The notes under the pieces are model-generated. The model saw nothing but the letters and a program-made list of their open reading frames with translations, searched no databases and was not told the origin of the DNA. The position numbers were made by a program, and so were the translations under genes. Shown here one piece after another: positions 51,335 through 60,455 of a stretch of 64,000 nucleotides of DNA (its first letter is position 1; each line of letters starts with the position of its first letter). Source of the DNA: Phenylobacterium sp. (GTDB lineage: Bacteria > Pseudomonadota > Alphaproteobacteria > Caulobacterales > Caulobacteraceae); assembly GCF_004799515.1 (NCBI RefSeq), contig NZ_SSMX01000030.1, forward strand, positions 230,434-294,433. The letters are read 5' to 3'.

Positions 51335-52033
51335 ATGAAATCAGTACAGGCGATCTTTTGCGGCGCGATCGCCCTCGCCGCGGCCGGCGCCTCCGGGGCC
51401 GCCCAGGCCGCGACCGGCCTGACGGACAGCGTCTATCACAACACCCCCTTCTTCGGCAGCCAAGCCACGGAGGCGAATCTGAACGCCGCCCAGGCCTACG
51501 TGGCGACCGCGGCGCCGGACTATACCTTCACCAACACCGCCACGACCTTCAGCTATGGATTCGCCAACGGCTACACGGTCGCTGACTTCCTGGGAGCCGA
51601 CGGCGCGGGCGTCACGGCGGTCGGAAGCGACACCCAAGGGGTCAATCTGACCGCCTTCGTGGCGACCGGCACGATCAACGTTTCGGCGCCGGGGACCTAC
51701 ACATTCAGCCTTCCGTCAGCCGATGACGGCGCTCGGGTCTTTGTGGGCGGACAATTGATCGCCGAACAGAATTTCCAGAACGGCGTCGGACTGGACAGCG
51801 CATCCAGCGGAACGGTCAATCTGACCGGGCCTGAGTCTTTCGAACTCTTCTACTACCAGCTGGGCGGCAACGCGGATTTGAGCTTCAGCCTGACTGGCCC
51901 TGGCGCGGTGTCCTACACGACCAATCCAGTCCCCAACGGCGTCCCCGAGCCCGCGACTTGGATGATGATGTTGATCGGCTTTGGCGGACTCGGCGCCACC
52001 CTGCGATCGCGCCGGCAGCTGGCGCGGATGTGA
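51335..52033 (+). CDS. PEPxxWA-CTERM sorting-domain protein
   Basis: A 232-residue secreted protein. The signal peptide is AIFCGAIALAAAGASGAAQA. The middle part (ATGTINVSAPGTYTFSLPSA then DDGARVFVGGQLI, FELFYYQLGGNADLSF) has the pattern of a PA14-like carbohydrate-binding beta domain. The C-terminal sorting signal is VPEPATWMMMLIGFGGLGAT followed by LRSRR. It is the second protein of this class within 5 kb. The ATG at 51335 has GGAGCGG upstream. Confidence 0.87.
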   Translation: MKSVQAIFCGAIALAAAGASGAAQAATGLTDSVYHNTPFFGSQATEANLNAAQAYVATAAPDYTFTNTATTFSYGFANGYTVADFLGADGAGVTAVGSDTQGVNLTAFVATGTINVSAPGTYTFSLPSADDGARVFVGGQLIAEQNFQNGVGLDSASSGTVNLTGPESFELFYYQLGGNADLSFSLTGPGAVSYTTNPVPNGVPEPATWMMMLIGFGGLGATLRSRRQLARM

Positions 52034-52442
52034 CGCAAGCTTGAAGTTCACGCTCGCCCCATTGCGGACGTTCGAAGCTCTTAGCTTTTACCCTCAGGTG
52101 TTTCGGCCGCGGCCAGGGCGAAGTTTTTACACGTGGCTCTCCGCGGACTTCGGCGGGGTCAGCGGCTCCGCCGCCACCAGCGACGGTTTCGCGGTCTTCA
52201 ACACCTCCGCGAAGGTCCGCTCGAATATCCTGCGCGTGGGTCTGGACTAAACATTCTGAGCTGCCGTCCGGCGGGGACCGATCCCTTTTTCGACGTCTTG
52301 ATCTCGGAGGAGCCTGATGGCCTTCGGTGTCAGGCCGGCGCGCGCAATGCCGTGGGCAATCTTCAGCGTCTGCAGCCTTCAGGCGCTTGCTCACCCTGAA
52401 GACGACGTCTGCCGGCGGATGAGTCCGGGCGCGGCCGACGGG
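52034..52442. other. Intergenic region with a possible gene remnant
   Basis: A 409-bp stretch. A minus-strand frame 52127-52246 encodes FERTFAEVLKTAKPSLVAAE and PPKSAESHV before a TAA, which looks coding, but it lacks a start and cannot be assigned. Otherwise nothing is seen. Confidence 0.3.
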
Positions 52443-53276
52443 TCAGGAGCCGCTGTGAACGGTCACTTCGCCTTGCCGCGCCGTGACGGTCGCGACCTGC
52501 AGGCCCCAGACGCTGAAGCTGCCGACGCCGGGGTTGGGTGGGGCGGCACGGCGGCGGGACCTGGCGCCCGCGGCCTCGCGGTTGGCGACGGCTGTGACGG
52601 CGGGCGGCGGCGGAGCCGGCTCGTCGCCGCTGTAGCGGCCCCCCAGCGCCGCCGGATCGCCGCGCGCGCCGGGCATGCGATAGAAGACATGGCCGCCGAT
52701 CCGCGCGGTCTCGACCAGCGAGGGGCTCCAGTAGGGGGTCATCCAGGCGGCGTGGTAGTGCGTCGCGGCGCCCACGCCGTCCGCCACGGCGCCGGAAAGC
52801 GCCTCGATGGCCACCCGTTCGGCGGCGTCCCACCGCGCCGCCGCGGGGGCCGCAGCCAGGGATCCGTCGCAGGTGAAGGTGAACTGGCAGCCGGTGACGC
52901 GCTCGGCGCCTTCGAACACCACGCCGCAGACCGATTTGGGGAAGGCGGGATGCCGCATCCGGTTCAGGACGACCTGGGCGACCGCCTGCTGGCCGGCGCG
53001 CGGTTCGCGCCCGGCCTCGTAGTAGATCGCCTGGGTCAGGCAGCGCACCGCGCGCGCCCGCGTCTCGCCGCCGGCCTCCAGCACGAAGGGCGCGACGCCG
53101 CCCGCGCCTGCGTCCCCACTCGTCGCCAACGGATCGAAGCTCGGCAGCGCCAGTTGGGGCGCGGCCTCCTGCGCGGCGGCGGGTAGAGCGAAGACGAGGG
53201 TGAGAAGCAGGGCGAGCGCCGGCGCCGCGCCGCGCAGGCCCCATCTCGTCCGATCATGCCGGTCCTTCGAAACCAA
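52443..53276 (-). CDS. SleB-type cell-wall hydrolase
   Basis: A 277-residue exported protein. A hydrophobic signal (AAPALALLLTLVFALPAAAQ) is followed by a short linker and the hydrolase domain: RCLTQAIYYEAGREPRAGQQ with the catalytic Glu in YYEAG, AVAQVVLNRMRHPAFPKSVC, and GCQFTFTCDGSL; then ATHYHAAWMTPYWSPSL. This is the SleB/CwlJ hydrolase fold (peptidoglycan transglycosylase). The C-terminus is Pro/Ala-rich. It is divergent from the type II secretion genes and could help them cross the cell wall; that link is inferred from position only. Confidence 0.85.
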   Translation of the reverse strand: MVSKDRHDRTRWGLRGAAPALALLLTLVFALPAAAQEAAPQLALPSFDPLATSGDAGAGGVAPFVLEAGGETRARAVRCLTQAIYYEAGREPRAGQQAVAQVVLNRMRHPAFPKSVCGVVFEGAERVTGCQFTFTCDGSLAAAPAAARWDAAERVAIEALSGAVADGVGAATHYHAAWMTPYWSPSLVETARIGGHVFYRMPGARGDPAALGGRYSGDEPAPPPPAVTAVANREAAGARSRRRAAPPNPGVGSFSVWGLQVATVTARQGEVTVHSGS

Positions 53277-53354
53277 CGGATTTGCGCCCCTGACCGAGCC
53301 CTTATAGTCCGATCCTAGTCCGCCCCTGTTCGGAGGGCAAAGGAGTCGGCACGG

Positions 53355-53993
53355 ATGAATCTGGCGGCGGCCGCGGAGGTGCTGGGCGCGGTCCCGGCCG
53401 GATGCGCCGCAGCCTGGGCGGGCCGCCGTCTGACGGCGAGCGCCGCGCCGGGGCCGTGGGTCATGGTCGCCATCGAAGCCGGCGCCGCGCTCTGCGCGGT
53501 CTTCGTGGCGTCGGGGACGTCCGCGCTGGCGTTGCTTGCCGCGGGCTGGACGCTGGGCCTGCTGGCGGCGGTCGATGTCGTGGCCCTACGCCTGCCGGAC
53601 CTCCTCACGCTGCCGCTGGGTCTGGCGGGCTTGCTCATCGGGCCATGGCTGCTGGGGACGCCGCTGCTCGATCACCTGATCGGCGCGGTCGCCGGCTATG
53701 GTGTCCTGGCCCTGGCGTCCTGGGCCTACGCGCGGATTCGGGGGCGAGAAGGCCTTGGCCTTGGCGACGCCAAGCTGCTGGCGGTCGCCGGCGCCTGGCT
53801 GGGCTGGATCGCCCTGCCGACCGTCGTGGTGCTGGCGAGCGCCGGCGGCTTGGCCTGGGCGGCGGCCCGGCTGCTGCGGCGCGGGCGCGCGGGCCTCGCC
53901 GAACCGATCGCCTTCGGCGCCCCGCTCTGCGCGGCGATCTGGGTCTGCCTGCTGCTGGCGACCGCCGGCCGCCCGATCTTGCTTGGACCCTAA
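53355..53993 (+). CDS. gspO: Prepilin peptidase (short form)
   Basis: A 212-residue membrane protein with the A24 aspartate protease motifs: D73 in AAVDVVALRLPDLLTLP and D138 in GLGLGDAKLL. It lacks the N-terminal zinc-binding N-methylase domain of full-length PilD, so it may cleave but not methylate prepilins. It stands first in the type II secretion locus, 29 bp before gspE, and would process the pseudopilins GspG-K encoded downstream. It could also be named pilD or cpaA-like; context favours gspO. Confidence 0.8.
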   Translation: MNLAAAAEVLGAVPAGCAAAWAGRRLTASAAPGPWVMVAIEAGAALCAVFVASGTSALALLAAGWTLGLLAAVDVVALRLPDLLTLPLGLAGLLIGPWLLGTPLLDHLIGAVAGYGVLALASWAYARIRGREGLGLGDAKLLAVAGAWLGWIALPTVVVLASAGGLAWAAARLLRRGRAGLAEPIAFGAPLCAAIWVCLLLATAGRPILLGP

Positions 53994-54022
53994 TCTTGAC
54001 TTGGCCCATATCCTGATACCCC

Positions 54023-55735
54023 GTGTCAGGGATGGACGCGCCGGCATCGACCCTTGAAGCGCCGCCGCCCGGGCTGCTCGGACTGGAAGCCCTGGTGGAG
54101 TCGCGCGGCCTTGTCGCCCCGGAGACCCTGGCGCGCGCGCGGATCGTGCAGGCCGAGACCGGCGAGCGGTTCCACTCGGTTCTCACCCGCCTGGGCCTGG
54201 TGTCCGAGCAGGCCCTGGCCCAGCTGATCGCCGAAGCCGCGAGCCTGCCGATCGCCTCCGCGAGCGACTATCCGGCGCTGCCGCTCGCGACCGACCGCGT
54301 GTCGGAGCGGTTCCTGCGGGAGTTCAAGGCGGTGCTGCTGCGGGAAACCGACCGGGGCTTCGACGCGGCCATGGTCGATCCGCTGGACCCCTATCCGCGG
54401 CGGGCGCTGGCGTTCGCGCTGGGCGCGCCGGTCACCCTCAGCGTCGCGCGGGCCAGCGACGTCGAGGCGGCGCTGGAGCGGCTCTATGGCGCCCAGGCCG
54501 ACGACGCCTTCGCCATCGACGGGGAAGCCGACCTGGCGGACCTGGAGCGGCTGAAGGACATGGCCAGCGACGCGCCGGCGATCCGCGCCATCAACCGGCT
54601 GATCGCCCGCGCCGTCGAGGAGCGCGCCTCCGACATCCACCTCGAGGCGGCCGAGGACAGCCTGACGGTGCGCTTCCGGGTCGATGGCGAGATGCACAAT
54701 CTGGAGGCCTTTCCGGCGGCCATGCGCGCGCCCATCGTCTCGCGCATCAAGGTGATGGCCGGGCTCAACATCGCCGAGCGGCGCGCGCCGCAGGACGGGC
54801 GCCTGCGGCTGGCGGTTCGCGGCCATGACATCGACCTGCGGGTGGCGACCTCGCCGACCATCAACGGCGAGAGCGTGGTCCTGCGCCTGCTAGACCGCAC
54901 CAAGCTGACGCTCGACTTCACGGCCCTGGGCTTCGACGGCGAGGTGCTGGCGAAGCTGCGCGAGACGCTGGCTCGGCCGAACGGGGTGGTGCTGGTCACC
55001 GGCCCGACCGGCAGCGGCAAGACCACGACCCTCTATGCGGCGCTGAACGAGCTCAACACGCCGCAGCGCAAGATCCTGACCATCGAGGATCCGATCGAAT
55101 ACCGCCTGGCCGGCGTCAACCAGATGCAGGTCAACCCGGCGATCGGCCTGAACTTCGCCGCCGCCCTGCGCTCGTTCCTGCGGCAAGACCCTGATGTGAT
55201 GATGGTCGGCGAGGTGCGCGACCTGGAGACCGCCCGCGTGGCCGTGCAGGCGGCGCTCACCGGCCACATGATCCTCTCGACCCTGCACACCAACAGCGCC
55301 GCGAGCTCGGTCACCCGCCTGCTGGACATGGGGATCGAGCCCTTCCTGATCACCTCGACGCTCAACGCCGTGCTGGCCCAGCGCCTGGTGCGGCGGCTGT
55401 GCGAAAGCTGCCGCGAGCCCTATGCGCCGATCGCCCCCATCGAGACCCGCACCGAGGACGGCGAGGTCCGGCGCATCGAGATAGACCGCCTCTATCATCC
55501 GAAGGGCTGCCCGGCCTGCGGCGGCACGGGCTTCCATGGCCGGGTGGCCCTGGTCGAGCTTCTGGTGATGGACGCGGAGATTGCGCGGCTGGTGCTCGAC
55601 CGGGCGGAGGCCCGCGAGATCGCCGCCGCCGCGCTCGCCGGCTCCATGCGCAGCATGCTCAGCGACGGTGTGATGAAGGCGTGGGCGGGGATCACCACGC
55701 TGGAGGAAGTCCTGCGCGTGACGGGGGAAACCTGA
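54023..55735 (+). CDS. gspE: Type II secretion ATPase GspE
   Basis: A 570-residue cytosolic ATPase. An N-terminal GspE domain (about 1-150) precedes the catalytic domain with Walker A GPTGSGKT at 327-334, Asp box ILTIEDPIEY, Walker B VMMVGEVRDLETA and His box. The zinc-binding motif CESC...CPAC near residue 465-500 is complete. The GTG at 54023 or the ATG at 54032 may start it. It powers pseudopilus assembly through GspF and GspL and is followed 2 bp later by gspF. Confidence 0.92.
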   Translation: MSGMDAPASTLEAPPPGLLGLEALVESRGLVAPETLARARIVQAETGERFHSVLTRLGLVSEQALAQLIAEAASLPIASASDYPALPLATDRVSERFLREFKAVLLRETDRGFDAAMVDPLDPYPRRALAFALGAPVTLSVARASDVEAALERLYGAQADDAFAIDGEADLADLERLKDMASDAPAIRAINRLIARAVEERASDIHLEAAEDSLTVRFRVDGEMHNLEAFPAAMRAPIVSRIKVMAGLNIAERRAPQDGRLRLAVRGHDIDLRVATSPTINGESVVLRLLDRTKLTLDFTALGFDGEVLAKLRETLARPNGVVLVTGPTGSGKTTTLYAALNELNTPQRKILTIEDPIEYRLAGVNQMQVNPAIGLNFAAALRSFLRQDPDVMMVGEVRDLETARVAVQAALTGHMILSTLHTNSAASSVTRLLDMGIEPFLITSTLNAVLAQRLVRRLCESCREPYAPIAPIETRTEDGEVRRIEIDRLYHPKGCPACGGTGFHGRVALVELLVMDAEIARLVLDRAEAREIAAAALAGSMRSMLSDGVMKAWAGITTLEEVLRVTGET

Positions 55736-55737
55736 GC

Positions 55738-56955
55738 GTGCCCACCTACCGCTACCGCGCCGCGACGGCCGCCGGGGCCCTGAGCGCCGGGCAGGTCGAA
55801 GGCGTCTCCTCCGTCCAGGTGATCGACCAGCTGCGCCGCTCCGGGCTCACGCCGATCGACGTGGTCCAGACCTCGGCCTCGGCGCCCCGGGCGGACGGGC
55901 GGCTGCGGACCGACGCGGCCTCTCGCCGGGCGATGACCGGCGCGATCGGCGAGTTGGCGGTGCTGCTGGGCGCCGGGCTGACGCTGGACCGCGCGCTCTC
56001 CATCAGCGCCGAGAACATCGTGCGGCCCGGCGAGAAGGCCGCCTTCGTCGCCCTTCAGAACCGGGTGAAGGAAGGCGCGCCGCTGTCGCGGGCCATGATG
56101 GAAGCCCCCGGCCTGTTCCCGCCCATGGCCTCGGCCATGGCGGAGGCCGGCGAGGCGAACGGCCGCCTCGACGCCGCCCTGGCTAGGCTCGCCGAGACCC
56201 TGGAACGCACCGAGGCCCTGCGCCAGGTGGTGGTCTCGGCCATGATCTATCCCGCCCTTCTGCTGGTCATCGCCACGGCGGTGATCCTGACCATGCTGCT
56301 GTGGGTGGTGCCGCAGTTCGAGGGCCTGTTCAGCGACGCCGGCGCGAACCTGCCGTTCATGACCCGGTTGATCATGCAGGTCAGCCACGCGGTGCGGGTC
56401 TATGGCGCGGCGGGGGTGTTCATCGGCGGGGTGGGCGTGACCCTGCTGGCGCGCTGGCTGCGCGGGCCTTCGATGCGCGAGACCTTCGACCGCTGGGTGC
56501 TGGGCCTGCCGCAGTTCGGGGCGCTGGCGACGACGTCGCAGCTCGGGCTCTTCGCCCGGGTTCTGAGCAATCTGGTGGAGGGCGGCGTGCCTCTCCCCGA
56601 GGCCCTGGCCATAGCCCGGCGGTCATTGAGCAACAGCCATCTGTCGGCCGCGATGGGGCGGGTGGTGGCCGGCGTGAAGCAAGGCGCGGCGCTGACCGCC
56701 TCGCTGTCGGCGGAAAGCGTCTTTCCGCGCGGCGCGCTCAGTTTCATCCGCACCGGCGAGGAGACCGCGCAGCTGGGTCTGATGCTCGGCCGGCTCGCCG
56801 ACGTGCTGGATCGCGACCTGCGCCGGCGGGTCGACGCCCTGATCGCGGTCCTGACTCCGTTGATCACCGTGCTCATGGGCGCCATCGTGGCCAGCGTGAT
56901 CGCTTCGATCATGACGGCTATCCTCGGCTTCAACGACCTGGCGCTGACACAATGA
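55738..56955 (+). CDS. gspF: Type II secretion inner-membrane platform protein GspF
   Basis: A 405-residue protein starting at GTG 55738, two bases after the gspE stop. PTYRYRAATAAGALSAGQVE is the typical GspF start. Two GspF domains are present (RRAMTGAIGELAVLLGAGLT; SQLGLFARVLSNLVEGGVPL) with three membrane segments. It is the inner-membrane platform that links GspE to pseudopilus growth. Its stop overlaps the gspG start (ATGA). Confidence 0.92.
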   Translation: MPTYRYRAATAAGALSAGQVEGVSSVQVIDQLRRSGLTPIDVVQTSASAPRADGRLRTDAASRRAMTGAIGELAVLLGAGLTLDRALSISAENIVRPGEKAAFVALQNRVKEGAPLSRAMMEAPGLFPPMASAMAEAGEANGRLDAALARLAETLERTEALRQVVVSAMIYPALLLVIATAVILTMLLWVVPQFEGLFSDAGANLPFMTRLIMQVSHAVRVYGAAGVFIGGVGVTLLARWLRGPSMRETFDRWVLGLPQFGALATTSQLGLFARVLSNLVEGGVPLPEALAIARRSLSNSHLSAAMGRVVAGVKQGAALTASLSAESVFPRGALSFIRTGEETAQLGLMLGRLADVLDRDLRRRVDALIAVLTPLITVLMGAIVASVIASIMTAILGFNDLALTQ

Positions 56956-57395
56956 CCTCAAGCCACCGATCGGCGCGGCCGATCCGGTCCGCGGACGCCG
57001 GCTTCACCCTGCTGGAGCTGCTGGTCGTGCTGGCGATCCTGGGGCTGTTGGCGGCCATCGTGGCGCCGCAGGTGCTGCGCTATCTCGGCACCTCGCGCAC
57101 CCAGACCGCCAAGGTGCAGATCGAGAACATCAGCGCCTCGCTGGACCACTTCCAGCTCGACGTCGGCCGCTATCCGACGCCGGAGGAAGGGCTGGACGCC
57201 CTGGTCAAGGCGCCGCCCAGCGCGCCCAACTGGAACGGCCCCTACCTGAAGAAGGAGTCGGCGCTGGTCGACCCCTGGGGCCAGAAGTACTTCTATGTCG
57301 TCCCCGGCAAGCACGGCGACGTCGACGTCTACTCTCTGGGGTCCGACCACGCCGAAGGCGGAACGGGCGAGGCGAAAGATGTCGGCAACTGGTAG
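56952..57395 (+). CDS. gspG: Major pseudopilin GspG
   Basis: A 147-residue pseudopilin. The prepilin site is DAG|FTLLELLVVLAILGLLA with Glu5, and the family C-terminus is present (GRYPTPEEGLDALVKAPP, GPYLKKESALVDPWG, YSLGSDHAEGGTGE). These residues form the calcium-binding region of GspG. It is the main subunit of the secretion pseudopilus. Confidence 0.93.
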   Translation: MTSSHRSARPIRSADAGFTLLELLVVLAILGLLAAIVAPQVLRYLGTSRTQTAKVQIENISASLDHFQLDVGRYPTPEEGLDALVKAPPSAPNWNGPYLKKESALVDPWGQKYFYVVPGKHGDVDVYSLGSDHAEGGTGEAKDVGNW

Positions 57396-57819
57396 CCACC
57401 CCAGCGCTGGGAACGGGCCTGACGCCGGCGCCACCCTCATCGAGATGCTGGTGGTGGTGGGCGTCATGGGCCTGGTCGCCGTCCTGGTGTTCCCGGCCTG
57501 GATCAGCCCGCTGCAGCGCATCCAGCTCTACGAGGCCCGCGCGGCGCTGGTCAGCCACCTGCGCGACGCGCGCGCGGATTCGATCCGCCAGGGCGCGCCG
57601 GTGAGGCTGGAGGTGACCAACGGCGGACGCGGCTACGGCTGGGAGGAGCACAGGACCGGCCTGCCGGCCGGCGTGGTCATCGACAGCGATCCGGGGACCA
57701 TCGTCTTCTTCGCGGACGGCTCATCTTCTGGCGGTGAACTGAAGATGAGCGGCCGCCGGCGCAGCCTTTCGGTGTCGGTGGACCCGGCGAGCGGCCTGAC
57801 CGAGGCGCCGCCCGGATGA
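57379..57819 (+). CDS. gspH: Minor pseudopilin GspH
   Basis: A 146-residue pseudopilin with cleavage site DAG|ATLIEMLVVVGVMGLVA (Glu5 present) and the GspH pattern ARAALVSHLRDARADSIRQG then VVIDSDPGTIVFFADGSS. It overlaps gspG by 17 bp, consistent with translational coupling. The start at 57379 follows GGCGAAAG. Confidence 0.83.
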   Translation: MSATGSHPSAGNGPDAGATLIEMLVVVGVMGLVAVLVFPAWISPLQRIQLYEARAALVSHLRDARADSIRQGAPVRLEVTNGGRGYGWEEHRTGLPAGVVIDSDPGTIVFFADGSSSGGELKMSGRRRSLSVSVDPASGLTEAPPG

Positions 57820-58202
57820 GCCCGGCGCCGCGCTCCCATCGCCAGTCCGGATCGGCCCTCGTCGAAGCGATGGTGGCCGTGGCGGTGATCGCCATGATGT
57901 TGGCGGTGACCTATCGCGCGGTGGGCGAGAGCGTGCTGCGCGCCCGGGCCGCGGAGGCCACGCGCACCGCGGCGCTGATCGCCCAGTCGCGCCTGGCCAC
58001 GGTCGGCTCCGAAATCCCGCTCACGCCCGGCGAGACGACCGGGGTCGACGCCGGGTTCGCCTGGCGCGTGCTGGTCGAGCCCGCCGACCAGGACCAAAGC
58101 GCCACGGGCGAGCTGCTGTCGGTGACCGCCAGCGTGCGGCGCCCGGCGGGCCGGGCGGACCTGGCGGTGCTGCGCAGCCAGCGCCTAGCCCCGGCGGTGT
58201 GA
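57816..58202 (+). CDS. gspI: Minor pseudopilin GspI
   Basis: A 128-residue pseudopilin with cleavage site QSG|SALVEAMVAVAVIAMM (Glu5 present) and the GspI-like segment AALIAQSRLATVGSEIPL. It overlaps gspH by four bases. GspI, J and K form the pseudopilus tip. Confidence 0.83.
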   Translation: MSPAPRSHRQSGSALVEAMVAVAVIAMMLAVTYRAVGESVLRARAAEATRTAALIAQSRLATVGSEIPLTPGETTGVDAGFAWRVLVEPADQDQSATGELLSVTASVRRPAGRADLAVLRSQRLAPAV

Positions 58203-58879
58203 CCATGGCTCCGGGGAAGAAACCAGGCGATGCGGGCTTCACCCTGGTGGAGATGCTGGTCAGCCTGGCCCTGATGGGTCTGGCGGCGGTGATGCTGCTG
58301 GAAGGGCTGCAGTCGGCCCAACGGCTGTGGGCGGGTGAGGCGTCGCGGACCGCGCGCGGCGAAACCATCGAGGCCGTCCAGGCGGGGTTGCGCGCGCGGC
58401 TCGAGCACCTGCGCCCGGTCACCCATTTCGACGGGTCCGCGTCGTTCGCCGACGTCGACGGCGGCGACCGGGAGCTGGTCTTCGTCGCGCCGCCCGCCGA
58501 CGCCGAGCGGCCCTCCGCGGCGCGGCGCTATCGGCTGGCGCTGAACGATCGCGGCGATCTGTTGCTGGGCTCGACGGACGTGGGCGCCGAGGCGGACCCG
58601 AACGGCGTCCCTGGCGGCGCCTATCGCGACCAGGTCATGCTGCGTGACGTCCAGGCGCTGAGCATCAGCTACTACGGGCCCGGTGGCGGGGGCGGCGCGC
58701 CGCAATGGTGGTCGGACTGGAAGCATCGCGAGGCGCCGCCGGACCTGGTGAAGATCAAGGCCGAACTGAAGGCCGGCGACCGGCGGGTCTGGCCGGAGCT
58801 GATCGTCCATCCCGCGGCCACGGTCGACACCTTGTGCAGCATCGACGCCGCCAGCGGACTTTGCCGAGGCCGGCAATGA
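58199..58879 (+). CDS. gspJ: Minor pseudopilin GspJ
   Basis: A 226-residue pseudopilin with cleavage site DAG|FTLVEMLVSLALMGLAA (Glu5 present). The body includes LALNDRGDLLL, VQALSISYYG and WPELIVHPA, consistent with GspJ. It contains an unusual Gly-rich loop (PGGGGGAPQWW). It overlaps gspI by four bases. Confidence 0.83.
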   Translation: MTMAPGKKPGDAGFTLVEMLVSLALMGLAAVMLLEGLQSAQRLWAGEASRTARGETIEAVQAGLRARLEHLRPVTHFDGSASFADVDGGDRELVFVAPPADAERPSAARRYRLALNDRGDLLLGSTDVGAEADPNGVPGGAYRDQVMLRDVQALSISYYGPGGGGGAPQWWSDWKHREAPPDLVKIKAELKAGDRRVWPELIVHPAATVDTLCSIDAASGLCRGRQ

Positions 58880-59910
58880 CCCTCTCGGAGCTGCTCAATT
58901 CCGATGTGGACACCGTGGGCCTGTGGCTCCGCGGCGGCCTGGCCTGGTGGGTCGGCGAGCTCGCGGGGATGCTGCCGCCGGCGGCGCGCGGCCTTTTCGA
59001 GCGCCGCCCGTCGCTGACCGCCGAGCCGCTCGGCGACGGCGGATACCGCCTGACGCGGCACGGCCGGACCGTGATGCAGGGCCCCGGCGCGGCGCGGCGT
59101 CCGCGGCGGGTCACTCTGCGCCTGCCGCGCGACGCGGTCCTGACGCGTGAGACCGTGGCGCCGCCGATTCCGGAGCGCGACTTGCGCCGGATGCTCGAGC
59201 TCGACATCGACCGGCTGACCCCGTTCCGCGCCGACCAGGTCTTTGTGGCCGTGGCGCCGGGCCCGGCGGGGTCGCGCACGGCCTGGGTGGCGGCGGTCCC
59301 GCGTGAGCTTGCGGTGCAGGCGGTGGACCTGGCGAGGGCGGCTGGACTTGAGCCGCGCGCCCTGGGCGTCGAAGGCGCCACGCCGGCGGAAGAGGCCCTC
59401 GATTTCCTGCCGCGGATGCGGGAGGCCAAGGCGGTCACGGGGCCGAGGTTCAGCCCGGCGCTGATCTGGGGCGTCGTGGCCATCCTGGCCCTGGCCAACC
59501 TCGGCGTCGCGGTGGGGCGCGACATGCTGCAGCTCCACCGCCTGCAGCAGCAGATCGACGCCCAGCAGCCGCAGGTCGACGACGCCCAGGCCCTCCGCCG
59601 CAAGGTGCTGGACGAGACCCGGCGGCGCAGCGGCATCCTGACGCGGCGCGCCGCCGGCGAGCCCCTGCGGATGCTGGACGCGGTCACCGCGGCGATGCCG
59701 TCCGGCGCCTGGGTCGACCGGCTGGCCTGGGACGGCAAGACGGTGCGCATCGCCGGCTACCGGCAGGAGCAGATCGATGTCGCCCAGGCCCTGCGTGCGT
59801 CGCCCGCCTTCAGGAACGTGCGCAACGCCGGCGCGGACGTCCTGAGCCGCCAGACCGCGGGCCATCCCTTCGACCTCACAGCCGACCTGGCGAGGCCGGG
59901 CGGACGATGA
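58876..59910 (+). CDS. gspL: Type II secretion assembly protein GspL
   Basis: A 344-residue protein with an actin-like cytoplasmic part that is shorter than in classical GspL (VTLRLPRDAVLTRETVAPPI; ELDIDRLTPFRADQVFVAVA), one membrane helix (SPALIWGVVAILALANLGVA) and a periplasmic PilN-like ferredoxin fold (LRMLDAVTAAMPSGAWVDRL). It joins GspE to GspM. The ATG at 58876 overlaps the gspJ stop. Confidence 0.78.
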   Translation: MTLSELLNSDVDTVGLWLRGGLAWWVGELAGMLPPAARGLFERRPSLTAEPLGDGGYRLTRHGRTVMQGPGAARRPRRVTLRLPRDAVLTRETVAPPIPERDLRRMLELDIDRLTPFRADQVFVAVAPGPAGSRTAWVAAVPRELAVQAVDLARAAGLEPRALGVEGATPAEEALDFLPRMREAKAVTGPRFSPALIWGVVAILALANLGVAVGRDMLQLHRLQQQIDAQQPQVDDAQALRRKVLDETRRRSGILTRRAAGEPLRMLDAVTAAMPSGAWVDRLAWDGKTVRIAGYRQEQIDVAQALRASPAFRNVRNAGADVLSRQTAGHPFDLTADLARPGGR

Positions 59911-60455
59911 CCCTGGACTCCAGCTTCATACGCCGCCTCATCGCGCTTGGCCTGCTGGCGCTGGTGCTGGCGTTGGCCTGGTTCGGCGTGGCCGCGCCGA
60001 TCGCGCAGGGCTTCGCCGACCGCGCGGCGCGGCGCGAGCAGCTGGCCGAGGACCTGTCCTATGGCCGGCGCCTCGTGGCGGCGCGGCCGGTGTGGCGGGC
60101 CTTGCGGACGCGGCAGCACGGCGACGCCGGAGCCTTCGCGGTGATCGCCCCCACCGCCGCCGAAGCCGCCCAGCTGTCGATGGACCGGATCACCGACGCC
60201 GTGCAGCGGCCGGGCGGCCTGCTCGCCAGCCTGCGCGAACAGCCGGCGGCGCCGGGCGAGGCGCGGCTGAGGGTCGAGGCGCGGCTTACCTTGACGCAGC
60301 TTGTCGCCAGCCTCAGACTTCTGGAGGGGCAGAAACCCTTTGTAATCATTGAAGGCGTGTCCGTTGCGACCGACCCCGAGGCGTCGGCTGGACAGTCTTC
60401 TCCCATGGAAGTCCGAATTGACCTCGCCATCCCCTACCTTGCCACCGCGGGATGA
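59907..60455 (+). CDS. gspM: Type II secretion protein GspM
   Basis: A 182-residue protein with one N-terminal membrane helix (LIALGLLALVLALAWFGVA), a coiled-coil-like linker and a periplasmic domain (ARLTLTQLVASLRLLEGQKP, FVIIEGVSVA). This is the GspM plan; it binds GspL. It overlaps gspL by four bases. Confidence 0.75.
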   Translation: MTLDSSFIRRLIALGLLALVLALAWFGVAAPIAQGFADRAARREQLAEDLSYGRRLVAARPVWRALRTRQHGDAGAFAVIAPTAAEAAQLSMDRITDAVQRPGGLLASLREQPAAPGEARLRVEARLTLTQLVASLRLLEGQKPFVIIEGVSVATDPEASAGQSSPMEVRIDLAIPYLATAG

